From Phenylobacterium sp. LH3H17 (GTDB lineage Bacteria > Pseudomonadota > Alphaproteobacteria > Caulobacterales > Caulobacteraceae): a DNA stretch of 64,000 bases. The notes under the pieces were generated by a model that saw nothing but the letters and a program-made list of their open reading frames with translations, was not told the origin of the DNA and did not search any database. Position numbers and translations under genes: made by a program. Shown in pieces: positions 9,501 to 19,486 of the stretch. The DNA lies in NCBI RefSeq assembly GCF_024298925.1, contig NZ_CP101283.1, positions 124,001-188,000 of the forward strand, given 5' to 3'. The number at the start of each line of letters is the position of its first letter. Positions within the stretch are counted from its first letter, which is position 1.

Positions 9501-11346
9501 CGAACACCAGGTGTTCGCCGTGGGCGTCGTCGATCTCGAACTCGTGGACATAGACCCGCCGGGCGCCCGCCGGGGTCACCGGGAAGCCGTTCTCGACCAT
9601 GGCCTTGAGGCCCATGTTCTCCAGGATCGGCAGGACGTCGGCGAGCGGCGCGGGGGAACCCGGGCGGTAGAGCTTGAACCGGAACTGGGTCTTCGAATCG
9701 GCGGCCCGGCGGAAGGCGCGCACCCGCACCGGCTCGCCGGGGGCCAGGTTCTCGATGACATCGATGTCGGCCAGGGCCTCCTGGACGTCGTAGCGCTCGC
9801 GGTAGCCGGCCGAGAAGGCCTCGGCGTAGCGGCCGACGACCTGGGCCACCTGCGGGGTGTCGCGTCCCGAGCCGCGCACGGCCGCGGCGAAGCGGTCGGA
9901 CCAGGTGCGGGAGGCCGCGGCGATCTGGCCCTCGACGGCCTTCAGGTTGGGCTGGTCATGGGCGCCCGGCTGGAAGCCGATGATGAAATGCACCCGGGCG
10001 AGCGGGGAGTCCGAGAAGGTCGGATAATAGGCCGAGACACGGCCGCCATAGGCTTCGGCCAGCATGTCGCCGGCCCGCTCGCGCAGGCCGGAATCATAGC
10101 GTTCGCGCGGCACGTAGAGCAGCACCGAGGCGAAGCGGTCGAAGGGGTCGCGCCGTTCGAACAGCCGCACGCGCGGCCGGTCGTAGAGGTGGAGTATGGC
10201 GAGCGACGTGGCCAGCAGGTCGTCCTCGCCGGCCTGGAACAGCTCGTCGCGGGGATAGCTCTCCAGGACGTTGCGCAGGCGCTTTTCATTGTGGCTGCCC
10301 GGGACCTTGCCGGCGCGGGCCAGGAGGTGGGCGACCTTGGCGCGGATCAGCGGCACGCTGTGGGCCGGCTCGTCATAGGCCTCGGCGGTGAACAGCCCGA
10401 CGAACCGGATCTCTCCCGAGGGCTTGCCGTCGGCGCCGTAACGCTTGACCCCCACATAGTCCATGTACCCGCGGCGATGGACGCGCGAGCGGACATTGGA
10501 CTTGGCCACGGTCACCGGATCGGCCCCCAGGCTGGCCTGTAACTGGGCGGTCAGGAGGGCCGGCTCGGAGGTGCGGCGCAGGACCGTGCGGGTCGGATCG
10601 CGCAGCACGCCCAGGCCGTCCTCGGGCAGGAAGAGGGGCTCTTCCGGGGCGTAGTCGCCGTTCTTCAGGCGCGGATACTCATAGATTCGCGCGCCCAGAT
10701 AGACGAAATGCTCGTCGTGCAGCCACTCCAGGAAAGCGACGTCCTCATCGCGGGCGGCGCTGGCCGGGGAGGCCTTCAGCTCGTCGATGGTGCGCGACAT
10801 GAGGGCCAGCATGGACGGGAAGTCGTCGACGGCGGCGCGCACATCGTCCAGCGCCGCCTTCAGCCCGGCGACCAGGGCGGCCTCGCGGTCCGCGCCCACC
10901 TTCTCCAGGATCACCTGGATCATCGACTCGCGCCGGGGCGCGCCGTCGGCCGTCCGTGCGCCCTTGCGGTCGCGACCGACGGCGACGATCGGGTGGAACA
11001 TGGCCCGCACCGACAGTCCCTGATCGGAGATCTCGCCCATCACGCTATCGACCAGGAAGGGCGCGTCGTTCTGCAGGATCTCCAGCCGTTCCAGCTCGGG
11101 GACGCCGTCTACGGGGGCGAGCCGGATCACCGGGCCCGAACCCTTGCGGACGGCGGCGAAGGCCCAGAAGTCGGCCAGCAGGGCGGCCAGCGCCGCGGTG
11201 GGGATCTCGGGCAGTTCGTCGGGGGCCGCGTCCTCCGCCGCCTGGGCGATGAAGTCGCGCGCCGCGTCGCTCTCTTCGCCGACCAGCTTGCCGAAGGCGG
11301 CGATCAGGGCGCGCTGGGCGGAACTCTTGCGAGGGGCCTTGCTCAT
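6502..11346 (-). CDS. gdhZ: Large NAD-specific glutamate dehydrogenase (GDH-1600 class)
   Basis: This 1,614-residue enzyme oxidatively deaminates glutamate to 2-oxoglutarate and ammonia using NAD+. It belongs to the large class known from Caulobacter and Streptomyces. The N-terminal about 700 residues carry ACT-like regulatory regions. The catalytic core follows with RFGPVARGGLRWSDR, DFRTEVLGLVKAQQTKNAV and the substrate-binding lysine region VPVGSKGGFYPKQ. The nucleotide-binding segment (GVGDMSGDVFGNGML) comes next, then the long helical C-terminal extension ending GKKR. In Caulobacter GdhZ also affects FtsZ; that role here is inference. A leader of roughly 100 nt with two strong hairpins precedes the start codon. 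Confidence 0.96.
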   Translation of the reverse strand: MSKAPRKSSAQRALIAAFGKLVGEESDAARDFIAQAAEDAAPDELPEIPTAALAALLADFWAFAAVRKGSGPVIRLAPVDGVPELERLEILQNDAPFLVDSVMGEISDQGLSVRAMFHPIVAVGRDRKGARTADGAPRRESMIQVILEKVGADREAALVAGLKAALDDVRAAVDDFPSMLALMSRTIDELKASPASAARDEDVAFLEWLHDEHFVYLGARIYEYPRLKNGDYAPEEPLFLPEDGLGVLRDPTRTVLRRTSEPALLTAQLQASLGADPVTVAKSNVRSRVHRRGYMDYVGVKRYGADGKPSGEIRFVGLFTAEAYDEPAHSVPLIRAKVAHLLARAGKVPGSHNEKRLRNVLESYPRDELFQAGEDDLLATSLAILHLYDRPRVRLFERRDPFDRFASVLLYVPRERYDSGLRERAGDMLAEAYGGRVSAYYPTFSDSPLARVHFIIGFQPGAHDQPNLKAVEGQIAAASRTWSDRFAAAVRGSGRDTPQVAQVVGRYAEAFSAGYRERYDVQEALADIDVIENLAPGEPVRVRAFRRAADSKTQFRFKLYRPGSPAPLADVLPILENMGLKAMVENGFPVTPAGARRVYVHEFEIDDAHGEHLVFDELRAAFEDAFVAIWMGATENDGFNRLVLELSISWREAALIRALARHRQQSGLDPSQRVTETALSNHPGVARLILDLFRTKFDPAITADLGARSAQAVKVMDEITSALQLVDSLDDDRVLRRLALLVAATVRTNYYQLDAEGRVKPYISFKVASPQVADLPLPKPYREIFVWATHVEGVHLRFGPVARGGLRWSDRRDDFRTEVLGLVKAQQTKNAVIVPVGSKGGFYPKQLPKGGTPDAIRAEAIRAYKTFLCGLLDLTDNLDAEGRVIHPQGVVVHDGDDPYLVVAADKGTATFSDIANGVAESYGFWLGDAFASGGSAGYDHKVMGITARGAWEAVKRHFRELGKDIQSQPFTVVGVGDMSGDVFGNGMLLSTQIRLQAAFDHRHIFVDPDPDVAASYKERERMFALPRSAWDDYDRKKISKGGGVFPRSLKSIPLSREIKALLGVEADSLTPAELMNAILKAPAEMLYVGGIGTYVKARGETHIEVGDKANDAIRVNADELKVQVIGEGANLGLTQAGRIAFAMKGGRINTDAIDNSAGVDSSDHEVNIKILTGMLERNGVFNRPKRDKLLKSMTDDVGRHVLTHNYDQTLALSLMDLDAPGELEPHARFMSLLESRGQLDRAVEGLPDNNAIAERRLAGKGLTRPEEAILLAYGKLELKRHMIESEVPDDPFFEDVLEGYFPKGVRKFDEALRRHRLRREIITTVTANDVINRCGPSFPERLMAAASCDVTAFITAYEAAKAVLGLPALWNQVSALDGRIPAAGQMAVYRRLAYTLRGETFWLARRAARSGGGVESLVRRYGPGAAMLKKLIPEILSAVERERLETQVVRMTEAGAPEDLARQVANLQPLTTAVDLVDLADASSWALPNVARLYHQVGRTFAFDRLRAAAGGFTAGDNFERTAVRRLVEDLLAEQAAVTRAIMTFAGNAQAGETAETAQAAIGSWAALRRDLAEAARKSVEEIEAAGGGWSFAKLTIANAALRELATASPGKKR

Positions 11347-11390
11347 ATCCGGCCTCCGGTCACGAGGAGGGAGGGGGCGGACACGAGAAC

Positions 11391-11448
11391 GCCGCCGGAG
11401 GAGAGAGTCCGGCGGCGCGTTGTTCCGCCCTGGGGGGCGAGGCGGAAC
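11391..11448 (-). promoter_or_regulatory. Tandem hairpins in the gdhZ leader
   Basis: Two perfect inverted repeats lie 45-105 bases upstream of the gdhZ start: GCCGCCGGA (11391-11399) with TCCGGCGGC (11408-11416), and GTTCCGCC (11422-11429) with GGCGGAAC (11441-11448). In the gdhZ transcript they would form two consecutive stable stems. They might act in attenuation or mRNA stability. No T-run or leader peptide is evident, so a function is not assigned. Confidence 0.4.
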
Positions 11449-11557
11449 GCTCGGGGCTCGCGGCGGCTGGGGCTAAGGCCGGCGTCGCCAAGAGATCGGG
11501 GGCTTCCCGAACGAGACTGAGATAGGAAGGAAAAAGCCAAGTTGAAGACCCTGGTTT

Positions 11558-12694
11558 TCAGGATATGGGTTCACGCTTGCGTGACGCGGAAGTGCGCTTT
11601 TCGAGCGCGGGTTTCTTGTCCGGCGCGCCGGACGACCGGTGGTCGCGCAGTTTCTCCGGCTCGCCGTCCGCCGACAGCAACACGGCCAGCCAGCGGGTGC
11701 CGCGGAACTGGGCCAGGATCACCATGGCCATGACGGTGAGCGGCGTGGACAGGAACATGCCCGCCATGCCCCACAGCGCGCCCCAGAAGGCCAGGCTGAG
11801 CAGGACCACCACCGGGTCCATGTTGAGGCTGTCGCCCTGCATGCGCGGCAGGATGATGTTGCCGACCACGAACTGGATGGCCTGCAGCACCCCCAGCAGG
11901 ATCACCGCCGGCCAGAAGGTGGGGAACTGGATGAGCGCGAAGATCGGCGGCGCCAGGATGCCGACCGCCCCGCCGATCACCGGGATGTAGGAGGCGATGA
12001 AGATCAGGAAGGCCCAGAAGATTGCGTTGTCCAGGCCCATCACCGCCATGGCGATCCAGGAGGCGACGGCGATGATCAGGCCGGTGACCGTCTGGACCCA
12101 CAGATAGCGCTCCACCCCGTCGCGGATGCGGCGGAAGGCCGCCATGGCTTCCGTGCGCTCGGCATGGTGCGGGAACAGGCCCACCACCTTGCGCTGGAAA
12201 CCGCGCCGCGAAGCGATGATGAAGCCCAGATAGATCAGGATGAAGAAGGCGTCGGAGGCGAAGCCCTGCAGTCCCTTGGCGACATCGGCCAGGTAGGCGC
12301 TGGGGTTCAGCCGCACGAACAGCTCGCTGACGGTCGGCGGCACGTCGATGCCCAGCAGGCCGGCCACCTGGGCGATCAGTCCGTTGAGCCGCGGCGTGTA
12401 GGCCACCAACTGTCCTACGAAGCTCGTGGCGTTCTCGGCGATGACGAAGGTCGAGCCGCCGAACAGCAGCACCGAGAGCACGATGGCCGCCGGCAGGGCC
12501 GTCCGTTCGCTCACCCAGGGCAGGCGCGAGCGGATCACCCGGGCGAACCCATCGATCATCACCGCCAGGAAGACGGCCAGCGCCAGGGGCGTGAGGATGC
12601 TCCGCAGCCAATAGAGCGTCGCCCCGCAGGCGATCACCGCCAGGATTACCGTGGCGGTACGGGTGACGGTTGGTTGGGAGGCGGTTTCGGGCAT
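11558..12694 (-). CDS. AI-2E family transporter (PerM/TqsA-like permease)
   Basis: The 378-residue protein has the family's topology: two or three N-terminal membrane spans (ATVILAVIACGATLYWL, LALAVFLAVMIDGF), a soluble middle segment, then a bundle of C-terminal spans. The conserved region is LIFIASYIPVIGGAVGILAPPIFALIQ followed by NIILPRMQGDSLNMDPVVVLLSL and MFLSTPLTVMAMVILAQF. Family members export small molecules, including AI-2 or peptides, or act as Na+/Li+-proton antiporters, so the substrate here is unknown. The hydrophilic charged C-terminus (about residues 350-378) is cytoplasmic. It stands alone and is divergent from the DUF853 ATPase gene, with 250 bp of otherwise featureless DNA between. 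Confidence 0.88.
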   Translation of the reverse strand: MPETASQPTVTRTATVILAVIACGATLYWLRSILTPLALAVFLAVMIDGFARVIRSRLPWVSERTALPAAIVLSVLLFGGSTFVIAENATSFVGQLVAYTPRLNGLIAQVAGLLGIDVPPTVSELFVRLNPSAYLADVAKGLQGFASDAFFILIYLGFIIASRRGFQRKVVGLFPHHAERTEAMAAFRRIRDGVERYLWVQTVTGLIIAVASWIAMAVMGLDNAIFWAFLIFIASYIPVIGGAVGILAPPIFALIQFPTFWPAVILLGVLQAIQFVVGNIILPRMQGDSLNMDPVVVLLSLAFWGALWGMAGMFLSTPLTVMAMVILAQFRGTRWLAVLLSADGEPEKLRDHRSSGAPDKKPALEKRTSASRKREPIS

Positions 12695-12945
12695 CGGTCT
12701 CTCGCGGAGCTCCCTGTTCGACCGCGACTGTCCGCGTCGGGGAGGTCCGCGTCAATTTTGGCGATCCCTACCCTGGTTCGGGCGGGCACTGGAGGTGTTT
12801 TGCCGTCAGATCGTTAAGTTTCGGTCCAACCTGCTCAGATTCCACAGATTAACGGCAATCACCTTCCGATTTCCGGTTTGCCGGTGGTCGGCGTCGCACG
12901 GCGCGGATAGCTTGGCCAACGGTACGAAGTGTTTGGGAGCAAACG

Positions 12946-14427
12946 ATGTCCGACGGCGTCATGATCGGCTTTTCCGACCATCCGGAAATGCTTCGGCTGG
13001 ACCGCGCCAACCGTCATGGCCTGGTGGCCGGCGCCACGGGGACGGGCAAGACCGTCACCCTGCAGATCCTGGCGCAAGGGTTGTCGGACGCCGGGGTGCC
13101 GGTGTTCGCCGCCGACGTGAAGGGCGATCTCTGCGGGATCGCCGCGGTGGGCGCGCCCAACGAGAAGATGCAGGCGCGCGCTGCGAAGATGAACCTGACC
13201 CTGAATCCGGCCGCCGCCCCGGTGGTGTTCTGGGACCTGTTCGGCGAGCAGGGCCATCCGATCCGCGCCACGGTCTCGGAGATGGGCCCGCTGCTGATCT
13301 CGCGAATGCTGGAGCTGAACGACGTCCAGGAGGGCGTGCTGACGGTGGTGTTCCGCGCCGCCGACGACGAGGGCCTGCTGCTGCTGGACCTGAAGGACCT
13401 GCAGGCGGCGCTCACCTTCGCCTCCGAAAACGCCTCGGCGCTCGGCGCCAAGTACGGCAACGTCTCGCCCACCACGGTGGCGACCATCCAGCGGAAGCTG
13501 CTGATGCTGGAGGACCAGGGCGGGGCGGGCCTGTTCGGCGAGCCGGCCCTGCAGCTCTCCGACCTGATGCGCACCGACGGCTCCGGGCGCGGCTACGTGA
13601 ACATCCTGGCGGCGAACCGGCTGATCGCCAGCCCGCGGCTCTACGCCACCTTCCTGCTGTGGCTGATGAGCGAGCTGTTCGAGGAGCTGCCCGAGGTGGG
13701 CGATCCCGAGAAGCCGCGCCTGGCCTTCTTCTTGGACGAGGCGCACCTGCTGTTCCGCGACGCCCCCAAGCCGCTGCTGGAAAAGGTCGAGCAGGTGGTC
13801 CGCCTGATCCGCTCCAAGGGGGTGGGGGTCTATTTCGTCACCCAGAACCCGGCCGACATCCCCGAAACGGTGCTGGGCCAACTGGGCAACCGCATCCAGC
13901 ATGCGCTTCGGGCCTACACACCGGCGGAGCAGAAAGGCCTGCGCGCCGCCGCCCAGAGCTTCCGGGAGAACCCGACCTTCGACACCGCCGAGGCGATCCA
14001 GGGCCTGGGTGTCGGCGAGGCCCTGGTCTCGGTGTTGGACGAGCGCGGCGCGCCGACCGTGGTGCAGAAGACCCTGGTCCGGCCCCCGGTCTCGCGCCTG
14101 GGTCCGATCACGCCCGCCGAGCGCGCCGCGGTCATGGCCCAGAGCCCGGTACGCGGGCTGTATGATGTCGCCAAGGATCGGGAGAGCGCCTTCGAGACCC
14201 TCAAGGCCCGCGCCGTCGCGGCGGCCGAGATCGTGGAAGCCCCGCCCGTCCGCCGGGCCGCCGAGCCGGACGACGAACCGGCGCGCCGGGCCGAGCCCCG
14301 CGCCCGCGCCTCCAACCGCCAGGGCATGGGCGAGGCCTTCGCCAAGTCCCTGCTGCGCCAGGCCGGCAGCACCATCGCCCGCGAACTGATGCGCGGCGTT
14401 CTAGGCAGCCTGAAGAAGCGGCGGTAG
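12946..14427 (+). CDS. DUF853 / HerA-like ATPase
   Basis: The protein (493 aa) is a member of the DUF853 family (E. coli YjgR type), a P-loop ATPase group related to the HerA/FtsK DNA pumps. Walker A (GATGTGKT) lies at residues 29-36, and the Walker B region is LAFFLDEAHLLF about residues 258-269. An NPADIPETVLGQLGNRIQHALRAYTP motif (about 304-328) is diagnostic of the family. The C-terminus is Arg/Ala-rich and probably disordered. No physiological role is firmly established for the family. It is monocistronic and followed by a copy of the intergenic hairpin repeat. Confidence 0.9.
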   Translation: MSDGVMIGFSDHPEMLRLDRANRHGLVAGATGTGKTVTLQILAQGLSDAGVPVFAADVKGDLCGIAAVGAPNEKMQARAAKMNLTLNPAAAPVVFWDLFGEQGHPIRATVSEMGPLLISRMLELNDVQEGVLTVVFRAADDEGLLLLDLKDLQAALTFASENASALGAKYGNVSPTTVATIQRKLLMLEDQGGAGLFGEPALQLSDLMRTDGSGRGYVNILAANRLIASPRLYATFLLWLMSELFEELPEVGDPEKPRLAFFLDEAHLLFRDAPKPLLEKVEQVVRLIRSKGVGVYFVTQNPADIPETVLGQLGNRIQHALRAYTPAEQKGLRAAAQSFRENPTFDTAEAIQGLGVGEALVSVLDERGAPTVVQKTLVRPPVSRLGPITPAERAAVMAQSPVRGLYDVAKDRESAFETLKARAVAAAEIVEAPPVRRAAEPDDEPARRAEPRARASNRQGMGEAFAKSLLRQAGSTIARELMRGVLGSLKKRR

Positions 14428-14431
14428 GGGG

Positions 14432-14475
14432 CTCCAGATGCTCCCCCTCTTTGGGGGAGCTGTCGGCGAAGCCGA
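14432..14475. repeat. Intergenic hairpin repeat, half copy
   Basis: The segment holds a perfect stem GCTCCCCC/GGGGGAGC (14440-14447 and 14453-14460) followed by TCGGC-GAA-GCCGA (14463-14475). The same double stem occurs in reverse complement at 25085-25120 with only a few changes, and a related stem at 21157-21175, so this is one member of a dispersed family. It lies directly after a stop codon and before a convergent gene, so it could also act as a terminator. Confidence 0.75.
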
Positions 14476-14486
14476 TCAATCGCGTC

Positions 14487-17186
14487 CTAGACGCTCACCC
14501 GCGCATCGCCCAGGGCGTCGCGGACGGCGGCGGCGAGCTGCTCCGCGCGGAAAGGCTTGCGCAGGACGGGCCAGGCCGACGCGTCCGGGGCCTGGTCCAG
14601 GCGATCGCCGGCATAGCCGGTGGTGAGGATGATCGGCAGGTCGGGATGGCGCGCCCGCGCGGCGCGGGCGAGCTCGGCGCCGTTCATGCCGCCCGGCATC
14701 ACGATGTCGGAGATCAGCAGGTCGAAGCGCTCAGGCCCAGCGAGCCGCAGCAGGGCCGAGGGCCCGTCGGCCTCGCTGGTCACCCGGCAGCCGAGATCGT
14801 CCAGCAGGCCCTCGGTGACCGCCCGCACGGCGCTGTCGTCCTCCACCAGCAGGATCCGCGCGCCCCGCGCCCGACCGTCGTCGACGGCGACGTGGTCGTT
14901 GGGCGGCTCGACCCGCGCCTCGGGTTCGGCGGCGGGCAGGTAGAGGGCCACGGTGGTCCCGCGCCCCAGTTCGGACTCGATGGCCACCGCGCCGCCGACC
15001 TGCTTGATGAAACCATAGACCTGGGCCAGGCCGAGGCCGGTGCCCTTGCCGACCTCCTTGGTGGTGAAGAACGGCTCGAAGGCCCGTTCCAGGGTCTCGG
15101 GCGCCATGCCCGCGCCGGTGTCGGTGACGCTGACCACGATGTGGTCGCCGGCCGGGGCGCCGGCGACCTCGCCCTCCGCCAGCGTGCGGCGGGCGGTGGT
15201 GATCTCGATGCTCGCACCGGGCCGACCGGCGGTGGCGTCCACGGCGTTGACCACCAGGTTCAGTAGGGCGGCCTCGAACTGGGCTGGATCCAGACGGCTC
15301 ATGCCGACCGCCGGATCGCCGCGCAGGACCAGGGGAACCCCCTCGTCGCCGGCGCGGCGGGCCAGAGGCTCGACCTGCTCGACCAGGCCGTGGACGTCCA
15401 CCACCTCCAGCTTCAGCTCCTGACGGCGGGCGAAGACCAGAAGCTGGCGGGTCAGGCGCTCGCCGCGACGGCCCGCCGCCAGGGCCGCCTCGCCCAGGCG
15501 GCGCACGCGGGCGGTGTCTTCGGGATGGCGCAGGATCATGTCCAGGCCGCCGATCACCACGGTCAAAAGGTTGTTGAAGTCGTGCGCGACCCCGCCGGTC
15601 AGCCGGCCGACGGTTTCCAGGCGCTGGGCCTGGGCCAGGGCGGCCTCCGCGCGGGCCTGTTCCTCCAGGCTCTCCTGCAATTCACGGGTGCGCTCGGCGA
15701 CGCGGACCTCCAGTTCGGTCCGGGCCTCGACGATCTCGGTGATGTCGGTGGAGGTTCCGAACCAGCGGTGGATCGCTCCGGCCGGATCGCGGACAGCCGA
15801 GGCGCGGCCGTTGACCCAGCGATACACCCCGTCATGCCGGCGGAGGCGGTACTCGATGTCGTAAGGCAGGCCCCCGCGTGTGGCCTGGGACCAGGCCTGC
15901 TGGACCCCGTCACGGTCCTCGGGGTGCACCAACCCAAGCCATCCCTCGCCGAACTGTTCGGCGGCGGGTTTTCCGGTGTAAGCGGTCCACTGCGGGCTCA
16001 GATAGTCGCAATATCCGTCGGCCCGCGTCGACCAGATGAGTTGCGGCAGGCTGTCGACCAGGGCGCGGACCCGGGCCTCGCCTTCGCGAAGGGCGGTTTC
16101 GGCGACCCGGCGATCGGTGACATCGACGCACGAGCCCACATAACCCATGAAGGCGCCCTCGTTATCGAAGGCCGGCGCGGCGGTTTCCTCCAGCCAGCGA
16201 TAGCGGCCGTCGTGGCGGCGGATCCGGTACTCCAGACGGGCCGTTCCTCGGTGGACCGCATGCTCCGCATAGGCTGCCAGCAGGGGTTCACGGTCGTCGG
16301 GATGGACGTTCTCCAGCCAGCCGCGACCCCGTTCCTGCTCCAGGGTGCGGCCGGTGAAGGCGAGCCACGTGTCATTGAACCAGCTGGCGCGCTGGTCGAC
16401 CCCGCTCGTCCAGATCAGCACGGGAGCGGCGTTGGCGATGTTGCGGAACTGGTCGCGGCCACGAACGGCGGCGGCCTCGGCCTCACGCTGGGCGGTGACG
16501 TCGCGGAACGAGACGGCCACCCCATTTTCGAGCCGCACGGCGCTGGAGCGCAGTACACGTTCCTGACCATCGATGACGCGGCGGACCTCGATATCGTCCG
16601 GGCCGCCGGAGGCCATCACCGCGGCGAAGCGGGCGATGGTCCCGGCCCCTATTTCGCCGGGAAAGGCCTCGCCGACCCGGCGGCCGACCAGGCCGTCGAT
16701 ACCGTCGGGGGCCATCTCTTCGGCGGCGGGATTGGCGTAGACCCAGGCGAAGTCGACTACAGCCCCATTCTCGATGACCGCTTCGAGGATGACGAAGGCG
16801 TCCAGCCCGTGTTCCTGGAAGATGCGGAACCGCTCCTCGGCGGCGACCCCGCGGATGATGGCCCGGCGCAGCGCCCTGGCGATGAGCACGGTGGCGAGCG
16901 CCGTGACCATGAAGAAGATGAGCTGCGATTGGTTGGGGGCGTCCGTCCACAGCGCCACCGCGCCCGCGCTGGCCAAGGTGGCGATCAAGCCCCCGCGCAG
17001 GCCCGCCACCAGGGTCGCGAACAGCACCGCTGGATAGTAGGCCATGAAGTTGGGCGGATCGGGGAGGACGAAACCGGCGGCGTAGCGGAGGCCGGCGGCG
17101 AGCGCCACTGCGGCGAGGGCCGCGGCATAGGCCGCCGCCGGATGTTCGATCGCGGTCGCGAACCTCTGCGCCCAACGTCCGACCAT
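14487..17186 (-). CDS. Membrane-anchored multi-PAS hybrid histidine kinase
   Basis: The 899-residue sensor starts with a DUF4118/KdpD-like membrane region (residues about 18-110, several spans). Three PAS domains follow: about 117-235, 243-360 ([22 protein letters not shown]) and 367-485 ([22 protein letters not shown]), the latter two with PAC motifs. After a short coiled coil comes the HisKA domain with the phosphoacceptor His535 in [11 protein letters not shown]. The HATPase domain has N-, G1- (DTGAGM) and G2-boxes (GKGTGLGL). A C-terminal receiver (ILLVEDD, Asp827 in LISDIVMP) completes it. The H-box type is that of HWE-distant, NtrB-like soluble-PAS kinases common in Caulobacter. Ligand and output are unknown. 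It is an orphan, with no adjacent response regulator. Confidence 0.93.
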   Translation of the reverse strand: MVGRWAQRFATAIEHPAAAYAAALAAVALAAGLRYAAGFVLPDPPNFMAYYPAVLFATLVAGLRGGLIATLASAGAVALWTDAPNQSQLIFFMVTALATVLIARALRRAIIRGVAAEERFRIFQEHGLDAFVILEAVIENGAVVDFAWVYANPAAEEMAPDGIDGLVGRRVGEAFPGEIGAGTIARFAAVMASGGPDDIEVRRVIDGQERVLRSSAVRLENGVAVSFRDVTAQREAEAAAVRGRDQFRNIANAAPVLIWTSGVDQRASWFNDTWLAFTGRTLEQERGRGWLENVHPDDREPLLAAYAEHAVHRGTARLEYRIRRHDGRYRWLEETAAPAFDNEGAFMGYVGSCVDVTDRRVAETALREGEARVRALVDSLPQLIWSTRADGYCDYLSPQWTAYTGKPAAEQFGEGWLGLVHPEDRDGVQQAWSQATRGGLPYDIEYRLRRHDGVYRWVNGRASAVRDPAGAIHRWFGTSTDITEIVEARTELEVRVAERTRELQESLEEQARAEAALAQAQRLETVGRLTGGVAHDFNNLLTVVIGGLDMILRHPEDTARVRRLGEAALAAGRRGERLTRQLLVFARRQELKLEVVDVHGLVEQVEPLARRAGDEGVPLVLRGDPAVGMSRLDPAQFEAALLNLVVNAVDATAGRPGASIEITTARRTLAEGEVAGAPAGDHIVVSVTDTGAGMAPETLERAFEPFFTTKEVGKGTGLGLAQVYGFIKQVGGAVAIESELGRGTTVALYLPAAEPEARVEPPNDHVAVDDGRARGARILLVEDDSAVRAVTEGLLDDLGCRVTSEADGPSALLRLAGPERFDLLISDIVMPGGMNGAELARAARARHPDLPIILTTGYAGDRLDQAPDASAWPVLRKPFRAEQLAAAVRDALGDARVSV

Positions 17187-17303
17187 GACGCGCTAACGCC
17201 CCCAACAATGCACTCCGGCCTACGGAAGGCCGAAACGGGGCGGAGGTAAAGCCGCGTCATGGATGAGGCGGACCGGCCCCGCGGACCGGTCCGACTGAAT
17301 GCC

Positions 17304-18083
<780 letters not shown>

Positions 18084-18134
18084 GGACGCTTGGCTCCCGT
18101 TCTCGTCTAAACTGATGTCGGAGGCTTTAGCCCG

Positions 18135-18563
18135 ATGAGCGCAGACTCAAAAGCGTCACGCCACGTCAACGGCGGCGCATTCGACCCAAAGCAGACGCTT
18201 GATCCCGCCCGGGCGCTGGTCCCGTCGGTGGTGCAGGTCAATGAACAGCGCGTGGCCAAGGGCTTCTGGCCGAAGATCCGGCGCACGGCGGCCAAGATCC
18301 CCTTCGCTGGGGACGCGCTCTCGGTGTGGTTCTGCGCCAAGGACCCCGCGACCCCGCGCACGGCCAAGGCGATGATGATGGCGGCGCTCGCCTATTTCGT
18401 CCTGCCGGCCGACGCCATTCCCGACGTCCTGGCGGTGGTGGGCTTCACCGATGACGCCGCGGTGTTCGCCGCGCTCATGGCCCTGGTGGGTAAGAACCTG
18501 AAGCCCCGCCATCGCGCCGAGGCCAAGGCCCTGCTGAACCAGATGCAGCGCGACGACGACTAG
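18135..18563 (+). CDS. YkvA/DUF1232 small membrane protein
   Basis: This 142-residue protein contains the DUF1232 core: KAMMMAALAYFVLPADAIPDVLAVVGFTDDAAVF, a hydrophobic hairpin with the conserved PxDxIPD motif. Function is unknown across the family; members are single-pass or hairpin membrane proteins. A charged N-terminal extension of about 60 residues precedes the domain. Its stop codon overlaps the stop of the convergent EamA transporter in a CTAG tetranucleotide. Confidence 0.9.
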   Translation: MSADSKASRHVNGGAFDPKQTLDPARALVPSVVQVNEQRVAKGFWPKIRRTAAKIPFAGDALSVWFCAKDPATPRTAKAMMMAALAYFVLPADAIPDVLAVVGFTDDAAVFAALMALVGKNLKPRHRAEAKALLNQMQRDDD

Positions 18564-19486
18564 AGCGGCTCCTCGCTCACGACGACGGCGGCCTGCCTGG
18601 CCTTGCTGAGCTGATGCTCGCGCCAGGTGATGAGCAGGGTCGAGGCCACCACCAGGGCCGCGCCGGCCACGGTCCAGACGCTGGGGATCTCGTGGAACAG
18701 CGAGACGCCGACGATCACCGTGAACACCAGTCGGATATAGTCGATGGGCGCCATGGCCGCGGCGTCGCCGATCGACATGCCCTTGATGTAGCAGCCCTGG
18801 GTGATGGTCCCCAGGACGCCCATCGCCCCCAGCAGGACCAGGTCGAAGGGTTCGGGCCAGCGCCAGGTGAAGATCGCCCCGGGTATGCCCAGGATCAGGC
18901 CGAGCGTCGCGGCCCAGACCAGCAGCACGGTGGGCGAATGGTCGCGGGTCATCACCTTCATGCCGGTGATGGTGAGCGCGAACAGGAAGGACGAGGCCAG
19001 CATGGCCAGGGCCGGGAGGCCGATGGCGAACGTGCCGTCCACTCCCGGCCGCAGCATGACCAGCACCCCGAGGAAGCCGACCACCGCGGCGGCGATCCGC
19101 AGGGGCCCCACGGTCTCGCGCACCACCAGGGCCGCCAGCGGCACCAGCCAGAGGGTGCGGGTGAAGGACAGCGCATTGGCGTCGGCCAGGGGCATCTTCT
19201 GGAAGGCGTAGAAGGAGAGGATCATCCCCACCGTGCCCGCCGCCGAGCGGAACAGCAGGATGCCCGGCCGGGTGGTCGTATAGGCCCCGCGGCCGCGCCG
19301 GATGATGATCGGCAGGAGCACGATGAAGCCCGCCAGTTGGCGATAGAAGGTCTGAAGCGCCGCCGGATAGTCGTCGCCCAGGAACTTGATCAGCGTGGTC
19401 ATGCCGGTGAAGCCGAGCGCCGAGGCCACCATCCACAGGGCCCCGTGGACGTTTGGGGTCAGGGCGGCGCGGGGCTCAGCGCTCAC
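18560..19486 (-). CDS. EamA/DMT superfamily transporter
   Basis: The 308-residue protein has ten predicted membrane helices arranged as two EamA repeats (about 12-145 and 160-290), the drug/metabolite transporter fold. The substrate cannot be read from the sequence; relatives export metabolites such as S-adenosylmethionine, amino acids or nucleosides. The start is GTG at 19486. It overlaps the end of the upstream oxygenase gene by 11 bp, so the SDR, oxygenase and transporter genes form one tightly packed operon. Confidence 0.9.
   Translation of the reverse strand: MSAEPRAALTPNVHGALWMVASALGFTGMTTLIKFLGDDYPAALQTFYRQLAGFIVLLPIIIRRGRGAYTTTRPGILLFRSAAGTVGMILSFYAFQKMPLADANALSFTRTLWLVPLAALVVRETVGPLRIAAAVVGFLGVLVMLRPGVDGTFAIGLPALAMLASSFLFALTITGMKVMTRDHSPTVLLVWAATLGLILGIPGAIFTWRWPEPFDLVLLGAMGVLGTITQGCYIKGMSIGDAAAMAPIDYIRLVFTVIVGVSLFHEIPSVWTVAGAALVVASTLLITWREHQLSKARQAAVVVSEEPL

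Noticed and set aside
6484-10542. Long plus-strand reading frames (about 700 and 620 codons) opposite gdhZ
   Set aside because: Their composition (Gly/Arg/Asp/Val-heavy, no motifs) is that of antisense shadows of GC-rich coding DNA; the minus-strand NAD-glutamate dehydrogenase is unmistakable.
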